Origin: Dermatemys mawii
Lineage: Eukaryota > Chordata > Testudines > Dermatemydidae
Assembly (NCBI GenBank): GCA_007922305.1
Contig: ML677374.1
Span: forward strand, 7,053,619 to 7,117,618
DNA: 64,000 bases
Direction of reading: 5' to 3'
Shown here: positions 48,647-60,565 of the stretch, piece by piece
Layout: each line of letters opens with the position of its first letter
Numbering within the stretch: the stretch's first letter is position 1
Position numbers and translations under genes: made by a program
The notes under the pieces: generated by a model
Told to the model about the DNA's origin: nothing
The model's input: the letters and a program-made list of their open reading frames with translations, nothing else
The model's database searches: none

Positions 48647-50479
48647 GTGAGGCCCTGTCCTAGCCCGTTCACGGGACCCCCTCCTCCGCCACCTCCACGG
48701 GGGTCGTCTCCGGGAGCGGAACGTTTCCCGAGCCGGGCTCCCTCGGATCCCACAGGGCGGTCCGGCCTCGGGCAGTTCGAGGAGCCCGAATGGGTTCCGG
48801 AGGCGCCCATGGGGGGAACCGCTTCGAGATATCGCTACATCTCCTCCCCCGGGTTGGTGGAGGGGGGGAGCTGCTTCCCCGCCGAGACGCCGTTACATCC
48901 CCTCCCGCCCAAGCCCCGCTACGTCCCGGGGGCACCACTCCTCAGCCCCGGGGATACGCCGTTCAGACAGCGCTCCTGCTGGAGGGCCCGGGGACAGCGA
49001 TAGCTCTGCCTCCCCACCTCTGCCGAGATCGTTCTCAAGCGACCTTGGCGGGCACCGTCCGGCCTTCACTTTGCCCTGGTCTCCCCTCCCCTGTCTGTCT
49101 GGGCCATGCTTCTGCAACTCATAGCAGGGGAGGGGGGGGCTCGCGGAGCTCTGTGGGGCTCGGCCTCAGCTGTTGGGGGCGGGGCTACATGGTGCCTGCT
49201 GGCTGTGTTAGGGCGGGAAAATGGCTGCAAGGAAACAAAGGGTGGGAGGAGGTGGTTCTCCGGCCTATGCCTCTATAGTGTGGTGTGGTTCCCTCTTTAC
49301 TGACTTGCCCTTCTTTTACAGGGATGCGGAGGATGCGGTGTACGGAAGGGATGGGTACGATTACGATGGATATCGTCTGAGGGTGGAATTTCCCCGAAGT
49401 GGCAGAGGCACTGGCAGAGGAGGTGGCGGAGGTGGAGGTGGCGGGGCCCCCAGGGGCAGGTATGGCCCCCCGTCCAGGCGGTCAGAGTACCGAGTGATAG
49501 TTTCTGGTGAGTTGCTTCATACTTTTGATTCATTCCGGATAATGAGATCAATTCTCGTCCGTTCGGATGCGGCATGTTTACAGTCATGCCGTAATGGCGC
49601 AGGATGCTACGCTTGTCAATTAGCCATATTGTAGTTTGGTACTGTGTGTGTTTTTTTAGTATTGTGCTATGCAGCCTTTTTCTTCTAAGAAGCATAGAGG
49701 CAACATTTTTGTATAGTGCGCATATTATATGTGTTCCTGTTGGAAGACATTTTCTCAGTTACATAGGCAGTTCCTTTACCCAACAGTGGGAGGTGATGCA
49801 TAGTAAATGGAAAGTAAATAATAGTTTGCATTTGAAGTAATCCGTAACCTGCTTTTTGTTCAGGTCTGCCTCCAAGTGGAAGTTGGCAGGATTTGAAGGA
49901 TCACATGCGTGAAGCAGGTGATGTATGTTATGCTGATGTTTTCCGAGATGGAACTGGTGTCGTGGAGTTTGTACGGAAAGAAGATATGACCTACGCAGTG
50001 CGAAAACTGGATAACACTAAATTTAGATCTCATGAGGTAGGTTTCATGCTTTTTGGGGGCCAGAATTGGATACACAGGGCTTAACAATAGGATTTTAAGG
50101 TAAGGACACGAAGGCTCTACTATACTAACATGCAGGTAGCTGTGTCTTTTATAATAAGATTCTCATTTAAAGATTTGAGATCTATTTCTCTGCTTTTATA
50201 TCAATCTAATCAGTGTATCAGCATGGCTGAAAAGATGGCTAAAAATCTTAGACCTTTCAATCGAAAGTTCTATCTATTTAATAGGGAGAAACTGCCTACA
50301 TCCGTGTTAAAGTTGATGGGCCAAGAAGTCCAAGCTATGGAAGATCTCGGTCACGCAGCCGTAGTCGTAGCCGAAGCCGTAGTCGAAGCAACAGCAGAAG
50401 CCGCAGTTATTCCCCAAGAAGAAGCAGAGGATCTCCACGCTACTCTCCCCGTCACAGCAGATCCCGTTCTCGTACATAA
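48453..50479 (+). CDS. SRSF1: Serine/arginine-rich splicing factor 1 (four coding exons)
   Basis: Joined exons 48453-48646, 49322-49506, 49864-50036 and 50285-50479 encode 248 aa, the same length as human SRSF1. SRSF1 is a nuclear, shuttling SR protein that binds purine-rich exonic enhancers, promotes 5' splice-site choice and also acts in mRNA decay and translation. Domains: RRM1 (about 16-91) with RNP2 IYVGNL at 18-23 and RNP1 FAFVEF with Phe56 and Phe58; a glycine-rich linker (about 92-112); RRM2 (about 121-195) with the SWQDLKD signature; and an RS domain (about 198-248) of Arg-Ser repeats ending SRSRT. All introns are GT-AG and phases agree. The ATG is fixed by the family N-terminus [10 protein letters not shown]. 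Intron 3 and the 3' UTR carry signs of regulated splicing. Confidence 0.98.
48647..49321 (+). other. SRSF1: SRSF1 intron 1
   Basis: 675 bp and GC-rich, part of the CpG island. Donor GTGAGG, acceptor cttttacag. Open frames in it (up to 162 aa) are composition artefacts. Confidence 0.95.
49322..49506 (+). CDS. SRSF1: SRSF1 coding exon 2
   Basis: Encodes the end of RRM1 ([20 protein letters not shown]), the RGG-like glycine linker and the start of RRM2 (EYRVIVSG). Acceptor cttttacag, donor GTGAGT after TCTG. 185 nt. Confidence 0.97.
49507..49863 (+). other. SRSF1: SRSF1 intron 2
   Basis: 357 bp, donor GTGAGT and acceptor ttttgttcag. AT-rich compared with intron 1. Nothing else recognised inside. 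Confidence 0.95.
49864..50036 (+). CDS. SRSF1: SRSF1 coding exon 3
   Basis: Encodes the body of RRM2 from [20 protein letters not shown] to KFRSHE. Donor GTAGGT directly after GAG (phase 0). 173 nt. Confidence 0.97.
50037..50284 (+). other. SRSF1: SRSF1 intron 3 (short, retention-prone)
   Basis: 248 bp. If retained, translation continues for 15 residues ([15 protein letters not shown]) to a TAA at 50082-50084. That would give a 199-aa protein without an RS domain. The donor GTAGGT is weaker than the others, and the acceptor tatttaatag has a poor pyrimidine tract. Confidence 0.9.
50285..50479 (+). CDS. SRSF1: SRSF1 coding exon 4 (RS domain)
   Basis: It starts GGAGAAACT (GET), completes RRM2 (AYIRVKVDG) and encodes the RS domain with a run of nine RS dipeptides, then [20 protein letters not shown] and SRSRSRT. 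Stop TAA at 50477-50479. Confidence 0.97.
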   Translation, partial: GETAYIRVKVDGPRSPSYGRSRSRSRSRSRSRSRSNSRSRSYSPRRSRGSPRYSPRHSRSRSRT

Positions 50480-50621
50480 ATGATTAGTGATGCTCTCTTT
50501 TTGTAGAACCCCATGTTGTGCACAGTTTTCCTTTACTCAGTACAGTCTTTAATTTTTTAATTCAAACTGTTTTATTCAAATTGGCTGAAGTGTTGAATTG
50601 CATTCTTGTGTAATATCCCTA

Positions 50622-50878
50622 GTGAGTATTTGCTCCTTAACATCAACATTCCCCTCATGTTTTTGGTAAATTGTATTTTAATTGATGTTATAGCCAGGAT
50701 TGTTTAAATTTAGTTAAAGTTAACTACCCTCACTCTGCAGACTGTGGTATTGCTGTGTAAATGTCTCAGTGTTCAGCTGTGGTTTATACAAGCTGGGGAA
50801 GTTGGGATGTTTGTGGTTAACTTGTTTCTTCTGGGGGATCTTATATTTTATCTTGCCTTTTCATGTGTCTTTCTGTAG
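50622..50878 (+). other. SRSF1: Candidate alternative intron in the SRSF1 3' UTR
   Basis: A strong donor GTGAGTATTT at 50622 and an acceptor with pyrimidine tract, gtgtctttctgtag, ending at 50878, enclose 257 bp. Splicing it would place an exon junction about 142 bases after the stop, beyond the roughly 55-base limit that triggers nonsense-mediated decay. Purine-rich words (gaagagatgg, aggaggattgaggaggatc) follow the acceptor. SRSF1 autoregulation by 3' UTR splicing is known in mammals. Confidence 0.55.
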
Positions 50879-51060
50879 ACATATCTGAAGAGATGGATTA
50901 AGAATGCTTTGGATTAAAGGATTGTGGAGCACATGTCAATCATTTTAGGATTGTCAAAAGGAGGATTGAGGAGGATCAGATCAATAATGGAGGCAATGGT
51001 ATGACTCCAAGTGCTATTGTCACAGATGAAATTGGCAGTATTGACCTTATACCATGGTTA

Positions 51061-51066
51061 AATAAA
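51061..51066 (+). promoter_or_regulatory. SRSF1: Proximal poly(A) signal, SRSF1
   Basis: AATAAA about 580 bases after the stop, just downstream of the purine-rich block. Use would give a short mRNA. Confidence 0.5.
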
Positions 51067-52408
51067 TATATACATACACCTTATCTTGTAACTTTTACAG
51101 GCACGTTTTAGTTATTGTAGACTACAATTGCTCTTTTCTTTAAAACCGTGTTGGCAATTGTGGCTAAATTACTTGCTTTTCTAACTATTCCGTTATAGTT
51201 TTTTTTTAAAAAAAAAAAAAATCAGGGAGGGTGGGGCATACTGGTTCAGTTTGTCATTCTGCATTCAGTTACAAATGTTAATATTATGTAGTATTGGTAC
51301 ATTTGTACATGCAGGGACTCTTCAAACCAGATAGAGTATAATATCAATACTGCTAAAATCTGCATGTCCTCTGTGTGACTGATACAGCCTTGCTATTACA
51401 TTTTTTTTAAGTATCAGAATGAAAACAAAATATAGAAAATTTAGCTGGAAAGAATTCCTTAAATCTCAACCCTTCCCCTTCAGACTAAGTCACAGTTGAC
51501 TCACTAATATGTTTGAAAACGTCAGTTAGTTAATTTTGTTACTTTCCAGATGGGAATACTAGCTTTAGTTTAGGCATATAGTAAGTGGATAGCTTTAGTA
51601 ATAAACTTTTCCAATATTATAAAAAAAATTTTTGCAACCACAAAACCTGTAATACAAGCAGAGAATATGTTGGCCTTATCAGTTGACATATGTAAATATT
51701 GCAATGTTTTCTCCAAATAATTAATATTCCTAAAATTTATCTGAGCATCACCATTCAAAAGTTTGTTTTGGGGAATCGATAGTTATTAATGTACATCTCT
51801 TATTAATTGATGGCAAACATAACTAATCATTCCCCAGAATCCTATTTTTTCATTACAGTATCTAACTTTTTGCCTCCTCTTTTTTGGTTTTGCTGGTTAT
51901 AAAGGTTTGGATTGGAGAGGGCTCACTGGATCCCAATCCTTGGAGCTGGATCATTGGATTCAAATCATAATGTGGATAGGATAGGGAGGCTGAATTACAA
52001 GGATTCATGGAGCGGGATCAAATTACCAGGAACATAGGAGTGGATTCCTGCCCCAACCAAACCGCATTCGTTTGGATTTTTTTATTCAACTCAATTGGCT
52101 ATTCCAAAGATTTTTTTTCCTATTTTTGACGATTGGAGCCCTTAAGATGCACGATGGAATTTTTTTTCCTTTTTTTTTCCTTTTTTTTTTTCCTTTTTTT
52201 GGTAAAAGGAGCAAAGCAAGGACCTGGAGAGGTACGCTGGAGCAATCTCCTTGGAAGGATTCAGCACAAGTAGATGGTAAACATTAAAGGGGAAAAGGGG
52301 GGTTTGTTTAAAAAAAAAAAAATCAGTCATTTCTCTAAATTTAAAGATGAATTGGAGTTAAAGATTAAGTAGGTTTTCAATTGGCTTTCTGCCTTTTTTT
52401 CTTTGACA

Positions 52409-52414
52409 AATAAA
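52409..52414 (+). promoter_or_regulatory. SRSF1: Distal poly(A) signal, SRSF1
   Basis: AATAAA in gacaaataaaattttt, followed by a GT/T-rich stretch (gcatggttgttctc) that suits a downstream element. Cleavage is expected near 52425-52435. Confidence 0.6.
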
Positions 52415-52435
52415 ATTTTTTAAAAAATTGCATGG

Positions 52436-54765
52436 TTGTTCTCATTTGTCAAATGTAAATATCTAAAGGTGGTCGTCAGCATCCTGTCACAAAGAACTAC
52501 AATAAAATTAAAGGTTGCCCTCAACAGTATTCAGACAAAGGGGCTTGAGTTCTATTAAGGTCCATTTTTTTCACACCGACTTTTAATGTTAATAGTTGAG
52601 GTTTTAAGTAGGTTGCTTGTTTTCAACTTTTAGGATTATACAGAAGATTTCTTAATTTGAAGAGAATACTGTGACACATTTTATAGGACATGTTTTAATC
52701 GGTCACTCTTGATCAAGCTCACTGAATTTTTTTTCTTTTAAAACCAAGACTAACAAGGTTGGAATGATATAGTAAAAATTTTAATGTTATAAACTGTTGT
52801 ATCTGTTCTTGCTATTGTAATTGATAATTTATTGCATCTAAAGCATCAATCTCTCGCAAGATAGATGTAGATCAGTTATTGAGAATATATAAGAATTTAG
52901 TAACATCTTTTTGAAGACAAAAGATGTAGGAAAAGTCTTTTGGGGGACCATGCTATGAAAAGTGAGCTCAATTGTAATCCTAATGAAAGTAAATAGTTAT
53001 ATGATAGGAATAACTAAAATATGCTTCTGATTATTAAAATAAAATGCTTAAGTAGTTTATATAATTGGAGAATTACAAATATTCCACTGGACTTCATGTG
53101 TAATTAATGTATGTGAAGAGTAAATATAGGTTTTCAAGAAGAAATCTCAAGAGGGTTAAACTTGTAATTAAACCATGATTACATTGTAGATTGTTGGGTA
53201 ATAGACACCTGAGTCTGTTGTTCAGCTCCAGGCTAAGTCCTTTTGATTCCCAAGGTGTGTCATTGTAGAACACACTCTTTGGAGTATCTGGCATTCAACA
53301 TTTTTAAATGCCTATGAAACATAGCCATACATCATAAGAACTAGTTCACAACCAAAGTGATCTCCTTTTAAAACTTGCTATTACTTAAATTTAAATATAA
53401 CTACACCATACACTATAAATAAAATCACTATATAAAAAACACTGTGAAATGGAGTTCTGAGTAAGCAAATGCAGGGGTGCAATATATAAGATGTAATCAC
53501 TGAATAAAGATCAGAATGCTTACAGGATTACATAAGATGCCAAAATAGATCTACATAGAAATAGACTAATTGTGTAAATATATGTTAAGATTTGATTCCC
53601 TTCAGAGGTGGTTGTAGGTTGTTTCCGGATGGCAGGGAGGGCTAGCATCCAGACTGGAGCGATCAAGATGACAAGCACATTGCATTTCAAGGTGAGAATC
53701 TAGATTTTTATTCTGTGAAATAGATTTGTGGCCACTGTTCTAATATGAAATTACTTTGTAAAGTAATGTGTATGCTTCACAAATGTGGCACAACTTATAT
53801 TGCAAAAATGAGACTGGAATCTTTACTTGCTTATAGATACCGTTGGAGAGCTTCTCCGATGACAATGACTAAAAGCATCCATGTAGGAGAAGGATATAAA
53901 TAATTCAAGTAGAAAGCATACCACAATGCGGGTTTTAGAACTTGATTTAGTAATCGTATATTGGGGTGCAAAAGAGAGCAACATTACAAGTAGTTTTCAT
54001 ATGCTTCTAAAAAGTTGGGGAGCTGGGGTGCTTTCTAGTGGAAGTATGGAATGATGGCAGCCCAGGAATGTTGTCATGATGTGTGACAACACAGCCCATT
54101 TGTTTGGCAGAGCTTTATACTAGTGAATGGCATGAGGTTAATCCTGGTAGGAAAGCTGACATTTTTAAAGGGCTATTTAAAAAAAAAACTGCCAAGAAGT
54201 TGAAAGTGACCTGACTTGCACCTCCCAGCAGTCCGAAAATTTGACAGGTAAGCAATAGACTATATTCACAAAAAGTTTTACAGTACATATTGGGAAACCA
54301 TATTTTAAACTGCTTCATTTGCAATTTGGTGATAGATGTTTAATGTTAAATATGTGAAAATCATTTGCTTCCAGGGTTATCTCAGAGTGGTTTGCAACCA
54401 AACTATGCTTAGCCCTAGTGAAAGACAACCACCATGGAATGGAGGGCAGATGAGTACTGGCATCTTGTATGCCAGGAGGAAGAGGAGGACTTACTGGCCT
54501 GACGGCCTAATGTAAACACCTACTCTTAAAAAAATATATTGCCATGGGCTTTTTTATGTTCATGCGAAGCAGACAGTTCTTTCCTTAAAGAATTGCTCAA
54601 CAACATTCTTCTAAAAGGTTGGAGGATGTTAACCTCTCAGTTTAAACAGAACAGCAGCATCTATTTTTTCATATATAAACTTAAATAGAAAGAAATGGAA
54701 TAATTCCAAAGATGTTTCTTTCCTGCTGAGGAGAGATGATTCAATGGACTGGATACAGGACATGG
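52436..54765. other. Downstream of SRSF1, AT-rich, no gene seen
   Basis: No exon found. It could include a longer SRSF1 3' UTR, since no repeat is recognised before 54.77 kb, but there is no direct signal. A weak hairpin (gcttctcc against ggagaagg) is at 53851-53894. Confidence 0.4.
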
Positions 54766-54769
54766 CAAC

Positions 54770-54930
54770 TGGTGTTCCCTATTCCTGTGTCTTCCATAAG
54801 TTTCCTGTGTGGTAGTGGGCAAGTCATTTTAATGTCCGTTTTCTTTGTAACAGAGAGACAATATGTACCTCAATACAGTGTTGAGCCACTGATGTTTGTA
54901 AAGCACTTTGAGATCCTGAAATAAAATTAC
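54770..54930 (+). repeat. MIR-type SINE fragment, plus strand
   Basis: gtggtagtgggcaagtcatt, ttttctttgtaacagagaga and gatgtttgtaaagcactttgagatcctga follow MIR order in plus orientation, diverged. Confidence 0.65.
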
Positions 54931-57900
54931 TATAGTACAAAATGCTCTTTTCTTTGAATGGAAATCATCCTTTTTGAAACAATCTCCACAATTCTTTTAG
55001 CTAAAATACACAACTAATTGGACTACGGTGGCTTACTGACCTACAATTAGAGAAGGGTTTAAACTGTTTTAGACAGAGCTGGGAAAAGTATGAGAAAAGC
55101 CTGGTCTGTATGAGTCTGTCTTCTGCTGCATCCATCTGTCTCCTGGTGGTGTTTTTGTATGTCTCTTTGGTCTCTTTCCTTTGGCACCATTCTTACTTAG
55201 ACTGGAGGAGCCATGTAGACACCTGAACTATCAGTAGAGTAAGGTTACACAAGGTGTGGCAGCTGGAATATGCTCACCTTTAGGCTTTTCTTCAGATTAC
55301 ATGCTTTGTGTTAAGCCATGTGACTCTTCACTTTCTGAAATTCAGGGTGAAGTCGTCAGTCATGCCGAGGGTATACATATGCTCCAAAGATAATAGAAGG
55401 ATAAAGTTTAAGTGAATGTGAAGATTTAATCTGTTTTCATCGGGGGAGGGAAATGGAGTTTGAGCATCTTTCTCTCGCAGCAGTGTATGATAAGAGTTTG
55501 GAATGCTCTTTTTTCTGCATTCCTGTGTGTAAATCTTTTCAAATATCAAAAGTAGAAGTATCGCAATCTCAGTGTTAATCACTGAGGTGATATTTTTCTC
55601 CTAAGACAATAGTTTCTGGGTTTTATCTAGAGTTGTGCTGTGTAAGGGGAGTGAAGGAAATAAAAAATCTGCTCTTTTTAAAACTCTGGTGTTGATATGT
55701 ACTCTACCACTAGCTGGTTGGAAAATGTGGAGTCCTTCCTCTCTCATCAACTAATTTCCCTCTCTCCTCCCCTCCAATCTGCATTCCTCAACTGTCAGAC
55801 TTTCTGCAAAGTTAGGTGGTGGTAGACATTTAATGCCCCCCTACTTGTCCCAGCTTAGTTACTTCCCTGTTCCAGAAGTGTTTGTTTTGGACAAAATTTT
55901 TCCACCCTCTAAAAAATCTGAAACTAAATGGTTCTTCACTAATATTGCTAATATGATTAATTGGTTTTGAATCAGTTTGGGGAAATGCCAAATTACTTTA
56001 ATGTATTCCTGAATCTTGCTAGGTAATAGCTTGTTTATACTTGTCACTCTCAAACTACTACGTAGATAAACCATAGATAATCTGGAATAGAACTAGATTG
56101 ACTTGATACTTGTAGTGTCCACTGTATTCATGCAGAACATCCCTAGTCATAATATCTAAATTGAGTAGTGTAATTAAAACAGTGTTTGGTATCATAGCTT
56201 TACCTTTTAACTAATGCAATGAAAATATACACTTCCAACCAAACATACTTATTTTTCATTTCAGTTAATGTACAGCCTAAATCAACTTCAATTTAAAATA
56301 TAATTTGTTTAAAATTTACAATAACGGCATACAGTGATGAATGAATTAGTTTAAGGTCAAGTCCTGTGCACATGAACCAACTCATATTTGCAACATTTCC
56401 TCCCAATTTATAGATGAGGAATACAGCAGGTGTTCTTACGCCAACACTGCAGAATTGGTTTGAAACTAGACAAGAAGTCTGAGTTGCGATATATTTCATT
56501 ACTCAATACACTGTTCAACCTCTACTCACAGCACAGTTGAATGTTTGACACATCTTTAATGCACAAAATCACAACAGTGGCACTAATATATAGTCATTAA
56601 AAATTTGAGACAGGCATAGTTTGCAGGAGTAATCACCTCTCCATTTTAATACTCTTACCATGTCCTCTAACCCACTTCTACATTAGCAAGTGGTTTAGCT
56701 TTATCTCCAAGCTTCTGGTCTACCATGAAATGAACAGTAAATTTCTTGACATCCAGTCCAGCTAGACCTCATAAGTTTGAGTTCCAATATTTTGGTTCAT
56801 CTCTATTAAATTTTAATAGTTACAGTCCTGCAACATAGTATTCTATAGCTCTAGGCATTTTCTTTGTCAGATGATATGACTGAACTTTGTCAGTTACTGA
56901 TCATGTAGGTCAAATATTAAATCAATAAACAGGCACCAATAAAAACATACTACTATCACAGAGTGGATTTTAACCTGTCCCCTTTTATCTTATCACCACT
57001 CTCTGAAGTTTCCCTATTATGGCTGTGAACATCCGTACATTCTCTTGAAAAATGATGCAGTTGTCTGCTCAGTTCTTTTTAAAGAACAAGTTGGACTTTG
57101 TAATCTTAGTGCATTTTGAGCCTTTATCACATGTCTGACAATTGTCACACAATTTTATATGAATTAAAATTAATTCCACATAGACTCTTCAGTGTTAATG
57201 TAAATAAAATAACTTGGCAAAAGAGGACAATGAGGAATACATTTTAGAAATAGTGCTTCAGGTCTCATGCCTTGCAATGCATTCCTGTAAATTGCACATT
57301 CATTTACTATCACCTCACTCCCTTTTGCCTGTTGTTTGAATTGTGTACGTCGTTGAGAATGTGGAGAAGAGAGTTTATTAGGCTCTGAGCTTTGGGTTAT
57401 GGGCTACACACATTGATTTTAATCTCACTGTTTGGCCTTGCGTAGTCCTTTAGAATTATATGTGTTTTCTGCTAATCCCTGTGTACTGGCTTGTGATTAA
57501 CCCTAGAGGCTACTAAACACATTAATGGACAAATATGGATTATTCTGAAGAAAATCCCTTCATAAATGCCAAACCAAAAATAAATAAAGTAAAGGACGAA
57601 CAAAATAGGGCAGTTACAGTTCAGGAAGGATAGAAAAACAAATGAAATCCTTTGGACAGTAGAGCCATCTAGTGGGCAAGATCGGTGACATGCAAATAAC
57701 TTTTAAAAAGTGGGGTTTTGTTTTTTTGCTGTTGTGTGATGTAAAAAGACAACTTGAACTTGTTAGTGCTTGTTTTGTTACATTCTGTGAAATAGGAATG
57801 TCTGGGAAAACTTGGGTTGATGGTAAGCTGTCATACTGTAATGGAAAGGTGAGTGTCTGAAATCTTAACCCATACAGCCTGTCATGTCAGCCTAGTGTTT

Positions 57901-58650
57901 ATTTGGGAGTTAAACAGATGTTAACAAAAGCAAATATCTAATTTTTACAGTCAGCCTAAAATCCTCCTCCCCACAACCTCTCAGATTTCATTCTCTGATA
58001 TCACTTCACTAATTCTTAAATTGGTATTTGTTTTCCAGGGTAGACAAGAAATAACTGATGAATGTGAAAAGCAAGTATAGATGTCTGGTGGGGGAAGATG
58101 TTCTTTATTAAAAGCTTTCTAAATCTAAAGAGAAGAAAAAACTGACCAGAAATCTCTCTTTATACCCTTCCCTAGGCTGAAGATATACTGGGAAAACAGC
58201 TAAATATTTTAATAAACATAACACAACTTTGTCATACATAAATGTTTAATTTAGCTTTTATGGCCATAGGGCAGGTGCTGTATCCAGCCATCCAGCACAT
58301 ACTTTTACATGTGTTGTAGTTTGCCTCTACTAGCTACGGCAGTTCCTCTGCTGTTAAATAAAGTGTTATCAGAAGCTCCAGGTTTATAATTCACTAAAAA
58401 AATACAATATATTTGATCTTTAGAGACTACGTGTCTCTAAAGGAACCAGATGAATTTATATACATATTTTTTTATTCAGGGGAGCAGAGCAGTGTGGCTA
58501 TTTTTTCCAAATACACATGCTGCATATTCAAAGACAGCTTTTACCCCGGAGGTTCCCAGAATTCTGTAGAATACTTGCCCGTGGTTTGTGGACTGCTGCC
58601 TGGTCACACTGTGCTGGTTCTCTTTATTACTAGCTGAGAACAGAATAGGT
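54931..58650. other. Intergenic, no gene seen
   Basis: 3.7 kb with no recognisable exon, RNA gene or bounded transposon. In other vertebrates VEZF1 is the next gene beyond SRSF1, but I see none of its coding sequence here. Confidence 0.45.
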
Positions 58651-58863
58651 CAGGGGTTCTCAAACTTCATTGCACTATGACCCCCTTCTAGCAGCAAAAA
58701 TTACTACATGACCCCAGGAGCAGAGACTGAAGCCTGAGCCCAAGGGCTTCAGCCCCAGGCAGTGGGCTTTGGCCTAGGAAACAGGACTTGGGCTTCAGCA
58801 AGTCTAAGCCAGCCCTGGTGACCCCATTAAAACGGGTCACAACCCACAATTTGAGAACTGGTG
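58651..58863. mobile_element. 213-bp hAT-like MITE
   Basis: The left end CAGGGGTTCTCAAACTT and right end CACAATTTGAGAACTGGTG are inverted copies. Flanks gaataggt (58643-58650) and gaataggg (58864-58871) match at 7 of 8 bases. The interior has a second inverted motif (gcccaagggcttcagcccca against gggcttcag). This is a very common reptile MITE class. Confidence 0.8.
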
Positions 58864-58954
58864 GAATAGGGGATGAAATGAACAGCAAAAGGAATCATCG
58901 TTAACGCTTTCAAAAAGGACAAATGCCTTCGTGCATTTGAGCTTTGAAAAATTC

Positions 58955-59275
58955 TAAGGCCTCAGCTAAACTTTTTACTTTTATACAATGATGGTTAAAA
59001 TAGGGGGGTGACTTTTTCCCATCCACTACAGTTCTACAGCCATGGTGCAGACACTTTTTGAGTGCAAATGTGCTCATGCTGGTGCAACTTATTCCTCTTC
59101 CTGTATAAGAATACAGTATGCCAATCTGAATTCATTTACACGGGTTTAACTTTCCACAGGTAAGCTGGCCTGATATAAGTAATTGAGCAAGGAGGCTGTG
59201 GGGAAGATGTCTGAGGGGGAACCCCAATGCTGGGGAAGTGGATGTACTGCTTTAGCTGTACCACTGCAGCTAAAG
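58955..59275. mobile_element. Probable short DNA transposon, hAT-like
   Basis: The left end ctaaggcctcagctaaactt has the aaggcctnngnctaaact wording of the class at 3969. ggtgcaacttattcctcttc is internal. The right end near ctgcagctaaagcg is uncertain. Confidence 0.4.
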
Positions 59276-60565
59276 CGATTCAACATTTCTCTCTAGATAG
59301 ATAATTGCTATAGTCTCCACTGGGCTGGTCCATGATTGGAAAGGAGGTGGTGACATCATAAATGGGAGGGGAAGCTCTAAGAAGGGGAGCAGGTTCTGTT
59401 GTGATTGAGGGTGGTGGATCACTAGACACTACTAACATATGGTCTATGCTGTAAAGAAATGTCATAATCCTGTCAGCTTCCTACTGTCTTCCACTCAGTG
59501 AATTTGAAACTGCAACTGTTTATCCCAAGAACCCTATGAGGTACTTAACTTTGTATTATTTTTACCATGCAGAGGTGGGGAAGAGGCTGATTTGTGTGAG
59601 TGTCAGTAGAAGAACATGGAATAGAACATGTCTCCCCGAGGCTGGTGCTTTAATGATATGACCACACTTTCTCAGCACATTATTAACCTTCCCCATATAC
59701 TACAAACCATTCCCCACCCCTGCAGAGGGTTTGCCTGAGAGTAGTGAAGGAGAAGTGGATAGTGCCAAGCAGAGCCTTGTCTTTTTATCAATGATTATGA
59801 TAAATTCATAACAGACTAGCAAGGGAGCTGGAAGATTTTCCATTCCTTGAACTCTTCAAATCAAGACCTTTCTGAAAGATACACTTTTTTCACACACAAA
59901 TTACTAGGCTCAATACAGGAATAACCATGGTATTCTACTCTGACCTGTGTTATACGTGTCAGGTTGAGTGAATTTATGAATGAAACAACTGTAAATGTGA
60001 ATTTTAATGAATGGAATAGATGCACAGAGCAAAGACTAGGCACTTCCCTCTCACCACACACACACGCAGTCGCAGAAATACAGTTATATACTGTACTGCC
60101 ATAGTGCTTACCAGTGCTAGACCATTTCACTAAACCCTATAAAAAAACAGCTGATCACCAATTCAAAGAACATAAAATCAAAGTTCATAGCACTAGATCA
60201 AGTGTTTTTGGGAGTGTTGCAGGAACACAGGTTAGTGATGTTCTGTTTCTTGTTATTTTCAATTATTTTGCACACATGCTAGGACAGTGATTTGTTATAT
60301 ACATCAGCTTCCCTAAGTAACATATATCTGCTTCCTCTAAAGCAAATACATTCAATGCCAGTCTGCCAAAAATTAGAAAAGAAGAGAGTCTTGTCCATTC
60401 ATGGCCATGTGGAAAAATAAGATGATAAAAGTGATGGTGCAATTTTTAGCACCTGCAAACAATACACTAGCAGCATTATGGGACGCATTCAGGGGAAGAG
60501 GATACAATGGAGAAACGAACAATTTATATATTTCAGCTATGGCTCAAAGGGCAGTAGAAAGGCCA
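59276..60565. other. Intergenic, no gene seen
   Basis: No exon or bounded element recognised; short AC run near 60054-60065. Confidence 0.45.

Larger units (their letters stand above)
47640..49560 (+). promoter_or_regulatory. SRSF1: CpG-island promoter of SRSF1
   Basis: GC- and CpG-rich DNA surrounds exon 1 and runs into intron 1 and exon 2. Promoter signals are a perfect NRF1 palindrome GCGCATGCGC (48194-48203), a YY1-like CGCCATTTTG (48317-48326), an ETS-like CACCGGATGTG (48008-48018) and GCATTGTGGGATG (47891-47903), with a relative, TGCATGGTGGGACATG, at 47947-47962. No TATA box is present. The likely start is just upstream of or at the YY1 word, giving a 5' UTR of about 140 bases. Minus-strand frames here are composition artefacts. 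Confidence 0.8.
50480..52430 (+). other. SRSF1: SRSF1 3' UTR
   Basis: No transposon is recognisable over nearly 2 kb after the stop. Much of the sequence (for example gaggaggatcagatcaataa near 50969-50988 and gatgcacgatggaat near 52146) is familiar from mammalian SRSF1 3' UTRs, from memory. Poly(A) signals lie at 51061 and 52409. T-rich tracts are at 52157-52200. It probably contains an alternative intron (50622-50878). Confidence 0.75.

Noticed and set aside
48790..49278. 162-aa open frame inside SRSF1 intron 1
   Set aside because: It falls wholly in the intron of a well-defined gene, within the CpG island, and shows no domain.
53851..53894. Small hairpin (gcttctcc/ggagaagg) with ATGA and CATCC words, considered as a snoRNA or microRNA
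   Set aside because: No proper C box (RUGAUGA) plus D box (CUGA) pair, and the stem is only about 8 bp. Too weak to call.
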